From: Leptoclinus maculatus
Taxonomy: Eukaryota; Chordata; Actinopteri; Perciformes; Stichaeidae
Length of the DNA stretch: 64,000 bases
Assembly (NCBI GenBank): GCA_032191485.1
Contig: JAVDOI010000010.1
Coordinates: 23,579,355 to 23,643,354 of the forward strand
Direction of reading: 5' to 3'
Positions 36,977 to 48,000 of this stretch are shown here, piece by piece; the stretch's first letter is position 1; each line of letters starts with the position of its first letter. Below the pieces are notes generated by a model. The model had not been told where the DNA came from and ran no database searches. It saw only the letters and a program-made list of their open reading frames with translations. Both the position numbers and the translations under genes were made by a program.

Positions 36977-37712
36977 CAGTGGTGGGCCGTCAGGGCCAGC
37001 AAGGCCTTCTCTGCTGGCCTAAACAGAATCACAAAATTATAGCTATTTTATGATTTAATAATGTTTCTTAAATACACTACATGTATCATAATTTATACAA
37101 ATATTTTTCCCATTATCTTATTTTCTCATTGCACAGCTACTGTCTTCCTCAGTTGCTCTGCTTCCAGTGCAGCTTGTTTTAAGTCGAGCTTTTATCCAAT
37201 CAGATTTCACCTCTGTGTCTCTAGGTAAGAAGAGAGGCCCGAGGCCTGCAGACTCACAAGTGAATCCATGTATCCACGGATTTAACCGTGGGATTAAACT
37301 CTTTGTCAACAAAGAAAGGAGGATGTGATCAGCATTTGGTAAGTCAACTGCGTTTGTTTTTTTACATCTAATATCTGAATGGCCCTCGAGTGTGTAGCAG
37401 AATGCGTGTTCCGCTGTTGTTTTCCCATTAAGCTAGTTTAGCGTAGCCTCCCAGAACACACGTGCGGTAACTCTGCTGTTTTTGCTTTTTTTTGTTCCGG
37501 GTTCAGAGGTCACAGCCCGTTGTCTCCTACGGGAGCACAGAAAACATTATATTTCCCACAATTTAAGCTTCTGCATTTTCCAAATTCACTAGTATTATTC
37601 AAACCTATTGTTCGGTTCGTAAGCCTCGTACCGAACGGTTTAATACGAATACGTGTGTTCAGCTGCAGGACAGCAGTGAAGGCCCAGGTATAAAATGCAC
37701 GGCCCGCCACTG
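36977..37712. mobile_element. Non-autonomous hAT element, complete ends
   Basis: 736 bp beginning CAGTGGTGGGCCGTCAGGGC and ending GCACGGCCCGCCACTG, inverted ends sharing CAGTGGYGGGCCGT. A perfect 8-bp target duplication CAAACAGG flanks it (36969-36976 and 37713-37720), diagnostic of hAT transposition. Its interior matches parts of the truncated copy at 26.2-27.4 kb but lacks the transposase remnant, so it is a deletion derivative. Confidence 0.92.
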
Positions 37713-37720
37713 CAAACAGG

Positions 37721-38474
37721 CAAAGTGGAGAACTGACATTAAGTCTAGGCCTAATTACTCTCAAATCTCTGGAGGGGCCATCTGTCAAAATATAAGACAT
37801 TTTCTCAAATTACTGAAAACTAATGGACACACAGCAATCCTGGGGCCAGGAATTTCAACAAAGCGCTAATGTTTGGATTGTGGACAGTTTATTGCTGCAT
37901 TGTAGTTCACATTGCCATGCACGCACCTTGAATTGTTTGCTGGATCAGCAGACATTCCAGGATGTTTCATGAACAAATAGTTTCTCAGTTGAAATTCTAG
38001 GTAATGTGTTAATATCACAATGTCACTATTGTGGTGACGTGCTATGATAGAAAAATGAATCCCCATATATCCTAACTGTTGTTTCACCTCCTGCTTTCAG
38101 ACCAATACTCGAAAACAGCAGTTGAATGACCGGCTTTTATTATGAAAACTCAAACAGGAAGCTTATCGTGTTTCATCACGTGTATTTTAGCAGACTTCAC
38201 TTCAGGGTGGGAGAGTCTTCCAGCACTCAGCAGTGGAGCGACTCTGGCAGCCGTGGCGGCCGCCTCTCACCCTCCCACGTCCCGCTTTCAGTAACCGTCA
38301 CTGCTCTGCTGATGCACCCAGCCGCCATCACTCCCCGTTCCATCACACCTCCGCTGGGAGCTCCTATTCTCACCGGGGCTTCCCTGTCATCATCACCGCG
38401 CATCTGAGAACAACCCGCACACTCTGGACTTCACAATAAGCCACCGAGTAGTACTTTTTACCCTCCGTTTCTGA
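37721..38474 (+). promoter_or_regulatory. Upstream region and probable 5' UTR of jph1
   Basis: The 750 bp before the start codon turn clearly more GC-rich after about 38190, as is usual for a first exon with its 5' leader. Just left of it, CACCTCCTGCTTTCAG ends at 38100 and could be a splice acceptor, in which case a further non-coding exon would lie upstream. I see no convincing TATA box. The transcription start cannot be fixed from the sequence. Confidence 0.45.
38312..38407 (+). other. Upstream ORF in the presumed jph1 leader
   Basis: An ATG at 38312 opens a 31-codon frame (starting MHPAAITPRSITPP) that ends at TGA 38405-38407, 67 bp before the jph1 start. If this leader is transcribed, it could reduce initiation at the main start. 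Whether it is translated cannot be judged here. Confidence 0.35.
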
Positions 38475-38853
38475 ATGACGGGCGGTCGGTTCGACTTTGA
38501 CGATGGTGGCACCTACTGCGGAGGCTGGGAGGAAGGCAAAGCCCACGGCCAGGGTGTGTGCACCGGTCCCAAGGGCCAGGGCGAGTACTCGGGCTCGTGG
38601 TCCAACGGTTTTGAGGTGGTCGGGGTCTACACCTGGCCCAGCGGGAACCTTTACCAGGGGTACTGGGCGCAAGGGAAACGCCACGGACTCGGCGTAGAAA
38701 CTAAGGGAAGGTGGATATACCGGGGAGAGTGGACTCACGGGTTCAAGGGCCGGTACGGAGTCCGGCAGAGCCTGAACACACCGGCCAGGTACGAGGGCAC
38801 CTGGAGTAACGGGCTGCAGGACGGATACGGCGTGGAGACGTACGGGGATGGAG
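38475..38853 (+). CDS. jph1: Junctophilin-1, coding exon 1 (MORN I-V)
   Basis: Encodes residues 1-126 plus the first base of codon 127. The protein starts MTGGRFDFDDGGTYCGGWEE and carries MORN repeats at about 14-36, 38-59, 60-79, 82-104 and 106-128, each with the G-Y/W-x-G-x-W/Y pattern. In junctophilins these bind plasma-membrane phospholipid and dock the protein at ER/SR-plasma-membrane contacts, in muscle the triad. The start is fixed by an in-frame TGA directly before the ATG (38472-38474). The exon ends ...GGG GAT GGA G with the donor GTGAGAG at 38854, phase 1, the break seen in junctophilins between ETYGDG and GTYQGQ. Assignment to JPH1 over JPH2 or JPH3 rests on MTGGRFDFDDGGTYC, RYGVRQSL and exon 2; the teleost paralogue (a or b) cannot be told. 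The start context is weak (T at -3). Confidence 0.95.
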
Positions 38854-39011
38854 GTGAGAGGGGGACATCATTAGGGACATTCTGATGCTAATAGATGCTT
38901 TTCAATGTTGGAACATATTTAGTTTATTTTTAGAAACTAATACATTGATACATTGTATCAAAAGCATTGTGCTCATGCCCACTGACCACACATCAACCTT
39001 AACGCCCTCAT

Positions 39012-39016
<5 letters not shown>

Positions 39017-39048
<32 letters not shown>
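39017..39048. repeat. (CA)n microsatellite
   Basis: About 16 CA dinucleotides in intron 1. Confidence 0.95.
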
Positions 39049-39050
<2 letters not shown>

Positions 39051-39557
39051 GCAACATTGGGTTTGTTGTGAGTTTATGTTCATACTATTATTCCGTTTTA
39101 TTAAGAAGCTGTGGAATATATGAAGCAAGTGTTTGTAATTTATTTGAGATATTTTACATTTTTCCCAGGCTTGTAACCCTACAAATTAGATTTGTTTATG
39201 ATAAATGAGGGATTGGTATCAACCATAAGCGTGTCCTAGAAAGGACCGTGAGTAGTGTAAAATATACAAATGAACCAACACTTTATGAAGAGACTGTAGA
39301 AATGATTAAAACGTATCATGTTTTTTTATCATTACATTTCATTAATAGAATATTTTGTACTTCATTTTATTTCAGAATGCCCCTTATCTCTGGTATTTTA
39401 TTTATTTTTTGTTAAAACATTTCATCATGACACAATTTAGAAGAAGATTTTATTATTCCCTCTGGAGGAAATTCATTATTTGTTTTACTTGGTTGTCATT
39501 TTACACACATACAGACCAGAAATACACACATGCACACAGTAATCAGAGCGAGGGGGC
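39049..39557. other. Intronic, nothing recognised
   Basis: AT-rich intron sequence. Confidence 0.4.
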
Positions 39558-39870
39558 GGTCTCATAGGATGGCGCCCCCAACAGACCGGGGTTCGGTGCC
39601 TTGCTCAGGGGCACCTCTGTAGTGCCCAGGAGGTGAACTGGAACATCTACTAGTCCATACCCCGTACTTGGTCTGAGCTGGACTTGAACAGATGACCCCA
39701 TTAATAGATGACCCCCATTGCTGCCTCATTTTTGCAGAGCAGGCTTTGACATCCACTTTAATAATGTAATGCTCCATTTTAACAGAGCACACCTGTTGTG
39801 GAACCATATATTGAATAAAATAAAATGTCCCGTGCCATGTCCCCATGGACTGAGCTGCTGCTGCCCCATT
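39558..39870 (-). mobile_element. SINE-like repeat, interrupted
   Basis: The left part (TTGCTCAGGGGCACCTCTGT ... AGTGCCCAGGAGGTGAACTG ... GGACTTGAACAGATGACCCC) and the right part (CCATGGACTGAGCTGCTGCT) are pieces of a fish tRNA-related SINE, reading on the minus strand (A-box-like AGCAGCTCAGTCCATGG, then a GTTCAAGTCC-like B box). About 130 bp of unrelated sequence separates them. Recognised from memory, boundaries approximate. Confidence 0.5.
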
Positions 39871-40726
39871 TTTCATAATGTCACTTCTCACGTCACCTAT
39901 TAGTCATTCAAGTACCCCCTGCCTCTCTTAAGTGAGCAAGCGCAATGACTGCTACCAAAGTTAGCCGGTTAGCTCTTGTTAGCGAGAGCAACAACCATGC
40001 CAGCGTTATTCTGAATCAACCTACTAGATGCTGCTGTAAGTAAACACAGTACACAGAGACAGTAACTAACTTCTGTAGCTTTAAAGCCTCACTTAGCTTA
40101 ACAAGTCTGCTCAGGCTACCTAGCTAGCTAGGCCACCGTAATACCCAGCGAGAGAAGAGACTGTGTTAGCATTGTTAGCTAGCTCCCATTAACTTGAGCA
40201 TTCACAGAAAGTCTTTTTGATCTTTAGAATCAAAACGCTATCAAGGTGACTCTGATTTAATTAGCTAACCAGAGCCCTTAACACTGTCTCTTCAATTTGA
40301 TGCTCAGTAAACCAACTCCCCCTAGTTACTTAGTCAGTTAGCATGTTCAGTTCAGTCTTGTTAAGTTAAATTAAAACAAGATAGTAGACTTAGTTTCTGG
40401 GTCTGTGCAATATTTGTATTTGCGGCACCATAGCTGATTCAGAATTACTAGTACTACTCATCCCGCAGAAACACTATGACGTTTTCTGAGGCTGCTTTGT
40501 GTCAAGTCTGACTAAATAATACTGATGTCTTGAGGCGTAGCTCAACTTTGACTTAAAGACTATACCTTTTGGTTTGTGTGGTGACAGACGAGTGTTAACC
40601 AGGCAGGGGGGTCAAACAAAAGATGCTATTCAGTTGCATCATGAGAAGTGTTGGATACATAGGGACTAAAAGATGGGATATGTTATACCTCTGCTGCTTT
40701 GATTTGGACTGTTCTGTTTGTCTTCA
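39871..40726. other. Intronic, nothing recognised
   Basis: No exon or element recognised, though the stretch is rich in GTTAGC/GCTAGC motifs around 39960-40200. Confidence 0.4.
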
Positions 40727-42278
40727 TGCTGTGTTCACACCAAACATAATGCCAATCTTCACCTCATGTTACCAGTGCGACTTTGGCCGTATGATCATTT
40801 GTGTTTATTTGCCTTATTCCTGTGAGACTCGCCGGAGAGGAGGGGCTTACCTCCATTTAGATAACAAAAACATTTCTTTGCGCCATTTCTTTCTGTCATC
40901 AACCGTGGTCGAAATAACCGCTATAGCGGCTTTGGTACTGTTGTTGCAGTCCCAGATACGTCGGAAAACCAAAGCTGTCGTGTCTGGTTCATATCATCAT
41001 CCGGAGGTGTTCATCAAGCTCAGTTAACTGTATCGAGCAAGTCACATGTTTACTGAATTAATCTGGATTTCTACAGCAGAATGAACTCAAATTAAAAAGA
41101 TATTTTCTGTGGTTTAATCTAGGGCTGCAACTAACGATTATTTTAATAATCGATTAATCTGTCGATTATTTTTTCGATTAATCGATGAATCGGATAAAAA
41201 AAGGCGAGTGAATAAAAAACGTGTCTTTAGTCTTGCAAACTATACCACCCCTGCTTTACTCCTGTTATTAACGAGCTAACGCTAACTTGTCATCGCTGCG
41301 GACACCGGGCGGATCCGCACATCGAACGCGCCTCGTTCCTCACTTCAAAACGGAACAAAAGTAGGATTCTGTAGTGACTTACCCTGCTGTTGAACTCCCT
41401 TCCTCCTCATCAAGGGCTCCAACATGTTTACGTTTTAGGTGCTGAATCATCACCGTGGTGCTCCCGTGCCATGTCGCTTTTGCATATCTTGCAATTAACA
41501 CACGTTTTTGATTTATTTAGTGTGAAATGCTCCGCACCTTGGATGACTTAGGTCGTACTGATTTCTCTGCCTCCGCCATGTGTTTCAGAACAACGTTACG
41601 TTTCTCTCCGGTGGTCTTTCCTCTACCTCCGATCCGCTCTTTTTTTCTTTTTTTATACTCAAACATCTCCGCGACTTATTGAGTGGCGTAATAGTCGCGC
41701 GACACAACGAATCGTTAATGAAATTCGTTGCCAACTCTTTTAATAATCGAATTTTATCGATTCGTTGTTGCAGACCTAGTTTAATCGCAATAAACAGATC
41801 AAAACGAAACTAAGATAACTACAACATGATACCGATTTGTAAAAAGTCTGAATTTATGCTTTGTCAGGACTGTCTGCAGGATGACAGGCAAACAACTTTT
41901 AAAATACTTGTTTTGGGTCAATCAGGGCTAATGCTATGCTAATATTGTAGCGGCACCATCAACATTCAGAAAAACGACGTCTAAATTAAGCATGCATATT
42001 CGCCATCGACGACATACATATACACATACATTTTCGTCTGGTCTCTGTACAATTATGAAGTACTGACAGAGTGCTGCCAGATGGCTACAATACACTTTTG
42101 CTCAATTTCTGATTCACCAACATCAGAACATTGCTGACAACAGGAGAATCTCAACGCTGATAGCTTTCAAGGACATTAATAGCAAATAGGTGAATTTCTC
42201 ATATTAGCGTCTTTGCATTGACTTTGTATGTAATCACGTTGCGTCGACAAATGCACTTCATGTTTGGTGTGAACACAC
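40727..42278. mobile_element. PIF/Harbinger-like element, interrupted by a hAT
   Basis: The left end GCTGTGTTCACACCAAACAT (40727) and the right end, whose reverse complement is GGTGTGTTCACACCAAACAT (42259-42278), are inverted matches of 19/20. TGTTCACACCAAAC-type ends are typical of fish PIF/Harbinger elements. The 3-bp target duplication is not clear. A complete 659-bp hAT element (41120-41778) sits inside it, so the outer element is older. The 134-codon open frame at 40623-41027 overlaps its left part. Its end (STVVEITAIAALVLLLQSQI) could be a transposase N-terminus, but I cannot confirm it. Confidence 0.55.
41120..41778 (-). mobile_element. hAT element with BED-finger remnant
   Basis: 659 bp beginning TAGGGCTGCAACTAACGATT and ending TTGCAGACCTA, flanked by a perfect 8-bp duplication GTTTAATC (41112-41119 and 41779-41786). 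The minus strand carries a broken BED zinc finger: VNCKICKSD at about 41498-41475 and, one frame over, HGSTTVMIQHLKRKH at about 41465-41424, so the Cys pair and the His pair sit in different frames. The transposase core is absent, making this a non-autonomous derivative of a ZBED-type hAT. Confidence 0.92.
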
Positions 42279-42317
42279 CATTATGAATCCCCCCAACTTC
42301 ATGGAGGTGATGTGCCC

Positions 42318-42840
42318 TTTATATTCAATTCAATTTCAATTAAATTTATTTTTGTATAGCCCAAAATCACAAATTACAAATTCTCCTCAGAGGGCTTTAC
42401 AATCTGTACACATACGACATCCTCTGTCCCGGAACCCTCACATCAGAACAGGAAAAACTCCACAAAAAAAACTTTAACAGGGAGAAAAGAGGGAGAGACC
42501 TGAGGGAGAGCAACAGAGGAGGATCCTCTATCAGGATGGACAGAAGTGCAATAGATGTCAAGTGTAAAGAATGAACAACATAACAGAGTTACAACACATT
42601 CAATGCATATGACAGAACCACGGCAGGAGGCAAGACCAGGTCCAGATATAACCAGGATCCATGGAAACCTGCGAGGAGAGAAAGCACAAAGACTCGCAGG
42701 GCCATGGCGGGAGCAAGGACCAGGGTCCAGATAAAACCACGATCCATGGAAACCTGTGAGGAAGCCTTATTAAAAACAACATACCAAACCAAGCTGTAGG
42801 CTGGAGCACTGTAATACTGGAACGTCAACTAGAACTTTCA
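42318..42840 (-). mobile_element. Retroposon 3' end (family not named)
   Basis: On the minus strand it ends TTTGTGATTTTGGGCTATAC, AAAAATAAATTTAATTG and then an ATTGAA-type tail. On the plus strand it holds TCAGAGGGCTTTACAATCTG, TACACATACGACATCC and GTGCAATAGATGTCA, which I recognise as a common percomorph repeat. An A-rich, short-tandem tail is typical of LINE/SINE retroposons. Its 5' limit is uncertain. Confidence 0.55.
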
Positions 42841-42861
42841 AGTGTTTACTGTAACTTCTTA

Positions 42862-43582
42862 AGCTGGTGTCACACTATTGCGTATCGTACTAGCGTATGC
42901 GGACGTATGAAAAATATCACTCATATGCCGGTATACACTGACAGACGCTAGGGGTACGTTAGGCATAGGTTGTATACGTTTCAAGCACGGTGGCATACGG
43001 TCGCATACGGCGAGGCAGAAACGTTTTTTTAAGCATGCTTAAAAAAGTTGTGCGTGTGCGGACGTATGGTTTATACGCTAAGCATACGATCGGCATACGC
43101 TGAATACGCCAGAGTAACGTCAGAGGTACATTACTCATAGGTGGAGTACGCTGGTCATTCGCTGACATACGCTGGCATGAAGGTGTACCGTACAGCTAGC
43201 GTATTGAGAAAGTGTATATATATATACTCCCATTTCAAGCTCTTCTTCAGTTCTTCGTGGACCTACAACGAGAGAGGATGGAGGTAGCTCTTCTCCAACA
43301 CCAGTATGATCTGATCGATTTGGCAATTCACCACATCCAGGCATTATGGGAAATATGCTTATCGGCACTTTGTCACGTGATAGCGGTACACTGCGCATGC
43401 GCAGTTCGTCCCTGGTCATACGCTGCCGATACGCTGGTCATACGCTTATCATAGGTTCAATACGGTAAGTATACGAAACATTCTGTATTTTCAAGGGTTT
43501 TTTGTGCGTATGAAAGTTTTTATGGAAACTTTGCATACGCAACTCATACGTTTTTCTCATACGCAATAGTGTGACAGGGCCT
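42862..43582. mobile_element. PIF/Harbinger-like miniature element
   Basis: 721 bp with inverted ends that share TGTCACACTATTGCGTAT (18 bp exact), begins AG and ends CT, and is flanked by TTA on both sides (42859-42861 and 43583-43585), matching the 3-bp TTA/TAA duplication of PIF/Harbinger. Much of the interior is built from degenerate copies of CATACG/CGTATG. The centre (43212-43400) is different: an open frame reading ERMEVALLQHQYDLIDLAIH and a perfect palindrome CTGCGCATGCGCAG at about 43391. Confidence 0.75.
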
Positions 43583-43585
43583 TTA

Positions 43586-44694
43586 CTCTGTAACAAATTC
43601 TTCTTCAGCACTTTTGCCCAAGTAGAAGCCTGAGCTGTATCACATTCATGTATAGCAGTAAAGGGTACGTGGAGCTACTTTTACCCACTACTGGTTATGT
43701 GAAACCATTTCTGCTTCCCAGCCAAGGGGCCCCTCTCTCTTCTACTCCCTCTATCTTTAGCTCTGCTCTGCACCTTGATGTGGCCAGAATTAATCCATTT
43801 TACTTTGTCAAATTGTTCTTAGCCAATCAGACAATCTAAGACTGCTCATTAAATACAAGCAGTGCTAGTGTAATATTAGCCTGTTGAGCTACGATTATGC
43901 ATTTCATGTGTATACAGTTCAGTTTCAAGGTATTGCAAGGGTAGTTATAGACTTTTCATTGAAACTAAATTCATTTTGTTTTGTTTAATTTTTACTTCTA
44001 TAACCCAATATAACTCCCCTTTCAACTCTGGCAGTGGTTCATATAAGCAAATAAGGCAATTTAGCAAATACAAAGAGGAGAAGTGCAAAGCCAAATGACT
44101 TGGACTGAAACGGCTCCCATGATTAATACAGCATCATTCATTTCTTCAGTTTAATAACAGTGCCACGTCACTCTGCTGCTCTGACTCAACAGAAACACTG
44201 TTCTCAATTAGTCCTCTTTTCGTTGCGTCTCTGTTAAGCTCCTGAACCTGCTGGCAGTGTTGAGTTTGCAGAAACAGCCATGGTAAATTAATACATATGG
44301 CAAAATATTTCCCATGATTCTGTTGAGAATTCTGATTGAATGCTGTAATTTTAGGACTCGGTTGGTAGTGTATTCTTTTCAGGAATCAGTGCTTTCAACG
44401 GCACAGCATAAACAAACAGTTATTCTATATCCTCTTGAACTGAACTTCCAGAAATCAGAACAATTCAAAAATGTATATGTCTGTCTTAATAAACAAATGG
44501 CACATCTCTGCATCAATATCTTTAGAGAACATATATATAGTGATAGTGTAGCCAATGAATCATACTGCAACAGAATATAGAGCCAAATAGAGTACAGATT
44601 GCAGATAATGCAGTCATATATTACTGTGTGTGTGACATGAGGACCACAGGATTTAGGAGTTGACCCCCTATGCCTGTGTTTCACGCCACATTCA
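43586..44694. other. Intronic, nothing recognised
   Basis: AT-rich intron sequence with no recognisable exon or element. Confidence 0.4.
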
Positions 44695-44800
44695 GGTCAG
44701 AGGTTCCTGACCTGGGGGCTGGGACCCCCTCAAGGGGTCACAAGTCAAATCTGAGGGGTTGCAGGATTCTGAAAGGAATTCTTCACCCCTCAGGTGCTCA
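44695..44800. mobile_element. hAT (Charlie-type) terminus fragment
   Basis: CAGAGGTTCCTGACCTGGGG, GCTGGGACCCCCTCAAGGGG and TCAAATCTGAGGGGTTGCAG resemble the left end of vertebrate hAT elements (CAGTGGTTCCCAACCTGGGG…). No right end was found. Confidence 0.5.
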
Positions 44801-45545
44801 CTTGTATATCAATTACTCACCCTGTGTTACTTACTTACTGAATCCATATGACATTTTTTTACTGAGGTCCCATCCAAATTGGGCTTTAATGAATCTAGAC
44901 CTCCATATCTACTAAAACCTGCCAGCAGATACTAAGATCGTATTTTTTACCAAGGACACCACTAAATGAACAATTTAAAATTACGATAAATTACGATTTT
45001 TACTATGTGAATTTCCCAAATGGGCTCTGTTTTGAGAGAAACTTCTAGAATACTGACCACTGTGGAGGAGGCTTATTCCACATAGCAAGATCGCTGCATG
45101 GAGTTATGTTTGGGCAGCCAACAGACTTCCCAGTGTCTCAAGTTACTTCCATCTTTTAAAATAGCTCATTCTCACATTCTCCAGCTGAAGCCATAAGGAC
45201 CAGCGTCTGAGCTTTCCTTACTGTTTTATCACCTAATGACGCTTACTGGTGGTGCGTTTAGAATCGGAAAAAACTGTCCAAATTTCAGACTCTTGCACAG
45301 ACAGACAGATGTACAGATGTACAGTTGTTCTGCACCGGGTGTGTTGTCTTGTTAGTCAGGGATTTAGTTTCCATGCAATCTCAAAGATTGTAGGATTTCA
45401 TAGAAGTACACAATGAAAATACACTTTTGTATCATTTCACAGCAAAAAGAACAAGTAAATGATCACTTTACTAAAGTATTTACTCTTGTTTAAAGTAAGT
45501 GCAGTAATTAATGCACGGCCATTGATGGATGATTAACATCTCTTA
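44801..45545. other. Intronic, nothing recognised
   Basis: No exon or element boundary seen. Confidence 0.4.
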
Positions 45546-46060
45546 GGGCTGTACCGAATAGTACAAAGCTTCATTCATTATGTTGTAATTCAAAATCTAA
45601 AACAACATTTCTATGTTTTCCACTAATATTATGAGTATTATACTATTTGTAGAATTATATTCCAGTTGTGGCTGTGTAGGATTGTTTCCCATTGGGATCT
45701 AAACATTTCCAACAACTCAAGAGAGCTGTGAAGTCCAAATGCCAAAATTCATTGAAAAAAGATAGATGTAATCATTTCAAAAATGTTTTTATCTATTGAA
45801 ATATTCTGCTATAATCCATAATTGTTTCCAATATAATTCCATTTTTTATGCAGCGGAATTATTCCAGCATTTACGGCACTTGTTCAGCGGTGCAGGAAAA
45901 ACACCGACCAATGCGTTCACATCACGTGATGCAGCTCAGCCAATCAAATATGACAAGTTTCCTGACTCGAGTGAGATGTACACACACCGTGACACACGGG
46001 GGAGAGACGAGGAAAGAGAGAGCAGAGCAGGACAAGTGTAGTGTGAGTTGTGACAGTCAA
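45546..46060. repeat. Possible DNA-transposon remnant (GGGCTGTACCGAATAG)
   Basis: Begins TTAGGGCTGTACCGAATAGT and AAAGCTTCATTCAT, a start familiar from fish hAT-like elements. The right part (45880-46060) is promoter-like, with CCAATCA motifs. No matching right terminus. Confidence 0.35.
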
Positions 46061-46365
46061 ATCATAGGACGATCTCCAAAAGAGAAAAATGGCCAGAGAG
46101 ACCAGAGTCATTAGACTCTGACTGGACAGACTGGTATATCTGAATTCTTCCCACACCAATTTCTCTTTTTAGAAGATGAGAAAAATATAATATTGTGGCT
46201 TTTTCACTTCACCTTGAATGAACTGAATTTAAAGCTGCAGGGCAATTCAGTGAAAATCATTTTTCTAAAATGAATTCTGTTACGTAATTTAATCCAGCCA
46301 TTATTTTACTTGAAATGAGAAGAACATTTATTTATGTATTTCTATGTATTATTTATACAGACTTC

Positions 46366-46370
<5 letters not shown>

Positions 46371-46425
<55 letters not shown>
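46371..46425. repeat. (TA)n microsatellite
   Basis: About 27 TA dinucleotides. Confidence 0.97.
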
Positions 46426-46429
<4 letters not shown>

Positions 46430-46552
46430 CTAAATAGTGCAAGTTAGATATTATTGTAAGGAGATTTTCTCAATCTGGATCTTTTGGAAATTTACTTGAA
46501 TACCCCTGGTATAGAAGAACACCCACAAAGTTTGTTTTCATGCTAATTGAGC

Positions 46553-47098
46553 ATGGTGAAATACAAGTACGACACCGACTACATGAGATATGGATTTTCT
46601 TACATTGAGGACAAAAGAGCAAAAACCTCAGTGTGTTTTGTGCAGCGAGGTTCTGGCACAAGAAAGCATAAAGCCGTCAAAACTGAAGCGGCATTTGTTG
46701 GATCAATTTATAAAAGTAGTCCCTGATGAACTTCAGAGGAATAACCTGAAGGACTTCCAAACAATCTCTCCAGTTTATCCGCAGCAGATAAACTGAAAAC
46801 TATACCTTTTGTCTAATAACACTATAAGTAGGTGAATTGGAGACATGTCGGATGACATCAAACAAACAACAGACCACAGCTCAAATTTAGGCAAGTGGTC
46901 ATTTTGCATTACAAATGGACGAATCTACAGACATAACAAACAAAGCAGTTTTACTGGTTTACATGTAACATGTGTAGGACGGGGACTGACAGGAACAGTT
47001 TCTCTGCACAAGAGAGCTCCTATACTACGACTGCAGAGGACATGTTCAGCTCAGGTTCAAACTGCTCCATCTTTACATTAAACACATTTGAGAAGTTG
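46553..47098 (+). pseudogene. hAT transposase pseudogene (ZBED5/Charlie-like)
   Basis: It starts MVKYKYDTDYMRYGFSYIED (46553-46612), shifts frame and gives EQKPQCVLCSEVLAQESIKP and SKLKRHL (about 46619-46699), a BED-type zinc finger with the CxxC pair and the start of the His pair. After sequence near SPVYPQQIN, a further piece reads ALQMDESTDITNKAVLLVYM (about 46906-46965), matching the first catalytic Asp region of hAT transposases (QMDESTDIxNKAxLLVY), then ELLYY and FEKLNIFLDLG. At least three frameshifts and several stops separate these, so it is a fossil. The right end of the same element appears to be the terminus at 49447-49459, with a minisatellite filling the space between. Confidence 0.8.
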
Positions 47099-47121
47099 AA
47101 CATTTTCCTCGATTTGGGTCG

Positions 47122-48000
47122 CGGCTTGTCATTAAGGGGTGATGGTGGGTCCTTGTCATTAAGGGGTGATGGTGGGTCCTTGTCATTAAGGGGTGATGGA
47201 GGGTCCTTGTCATTAAGGGGTGATGGTGGGTCCTTGTCATTGAGGGGTGATGGTGGGTCCTTGTCATTAAGGGGTGATGGAGGGTCCTTGTCATTAAGGG
47301 GTGATGGTGGGTCCTTGTCATTAAGGGGTGATGGAGGGTCCTTGTCATTAAGGGGTGATGGTGGGTCCTTGTCATTGAGGGGTGATGGTGGGTCCTTGTC
47401 ATTAAGGGGTGATGGTGGGTCCTTGTCATTGAGGGGTGATGGTGGGTCCTTGTCATTAAGGGGTGATGGAGGGTCCTTGTCATTAAGGGGTGATGGAGGG
47501 TCCTTGTCATTAAGGGGGGGATGGAGGGTCCTTGTCATTAAGGGGTGATGGTGGGTCCTTGTCATTAAGGGGTGATGGAGGGTCCTTGTCATTAAGGGGT
47601 GATGGTGGGTCCTTGTCATTAAGGGGTGATGGTGGGTCCTTGTCATTAAGGGGTGATGGAGGGTCCTTGTCATTAAGGGGTGATGGAGGGTCCTTGTCAT
47701 TGAGGGGTGATGGTGGGTCCTTGTCATTAAGGGGTGATGGTGGGTCCTTGTCATTAAGGGGTGATGGAGGGTCCTTGTCATTAAGGGGTGATGGAGGGTC
47801 CTTGTCATTGAGGGGTGATGGTGGGTCCTTGTCATTAAGGGGTGATGGTGGGTCCTTGTCATTGAGGGGTGATGGTGGGTCCTTTTCATTGAGGGGTGAT
47901 GGTGGGTCCTTGTCATTAAGGGGTGATGGAGGGTCCTTGTCATTAAGGGGTGATGGAGGGTCCTTGTCATTAAGGGGTGATGGAGGGTCCTTGTCATTAA
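47122..48000. repeat. 27-bp minisatellite, block 1 (about 32 copies)
   Basis: Units GGTCCTTGTCATTAAGGGGT + GATGGTG, varying at TTAAG/TTGAG and GGTGG/GGAGG. One unit near 47513 has extra Gs that shift the frame. As 27 is 9 codons, the plus strand reads SLSLRGDGG repeats and the minus strand MTRTLHHPL or NDKDPPSPL repeats. Both strands being open at once argues against coding. The array starts directly after the hAT transposase remnant and ends at the TTAA used by the first 366-bp miniature element. Confidence 0.97.

Noticed and set aside
38126..38439. Separate small gene overlapping the jph1 leader (93-codon and 68-codon open frames)
   Set aside because: Low-complexity composition in a GC-rich leader, overlapping frames, and no domain; only the short uORF is kept as a hypothesis.
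40623..41027. 134-codon plus-strand protein
   Set aside because: It crosses the left end of a Harbinger-like element, has no confident domain, and its start lies outside the element; not called as a gene.
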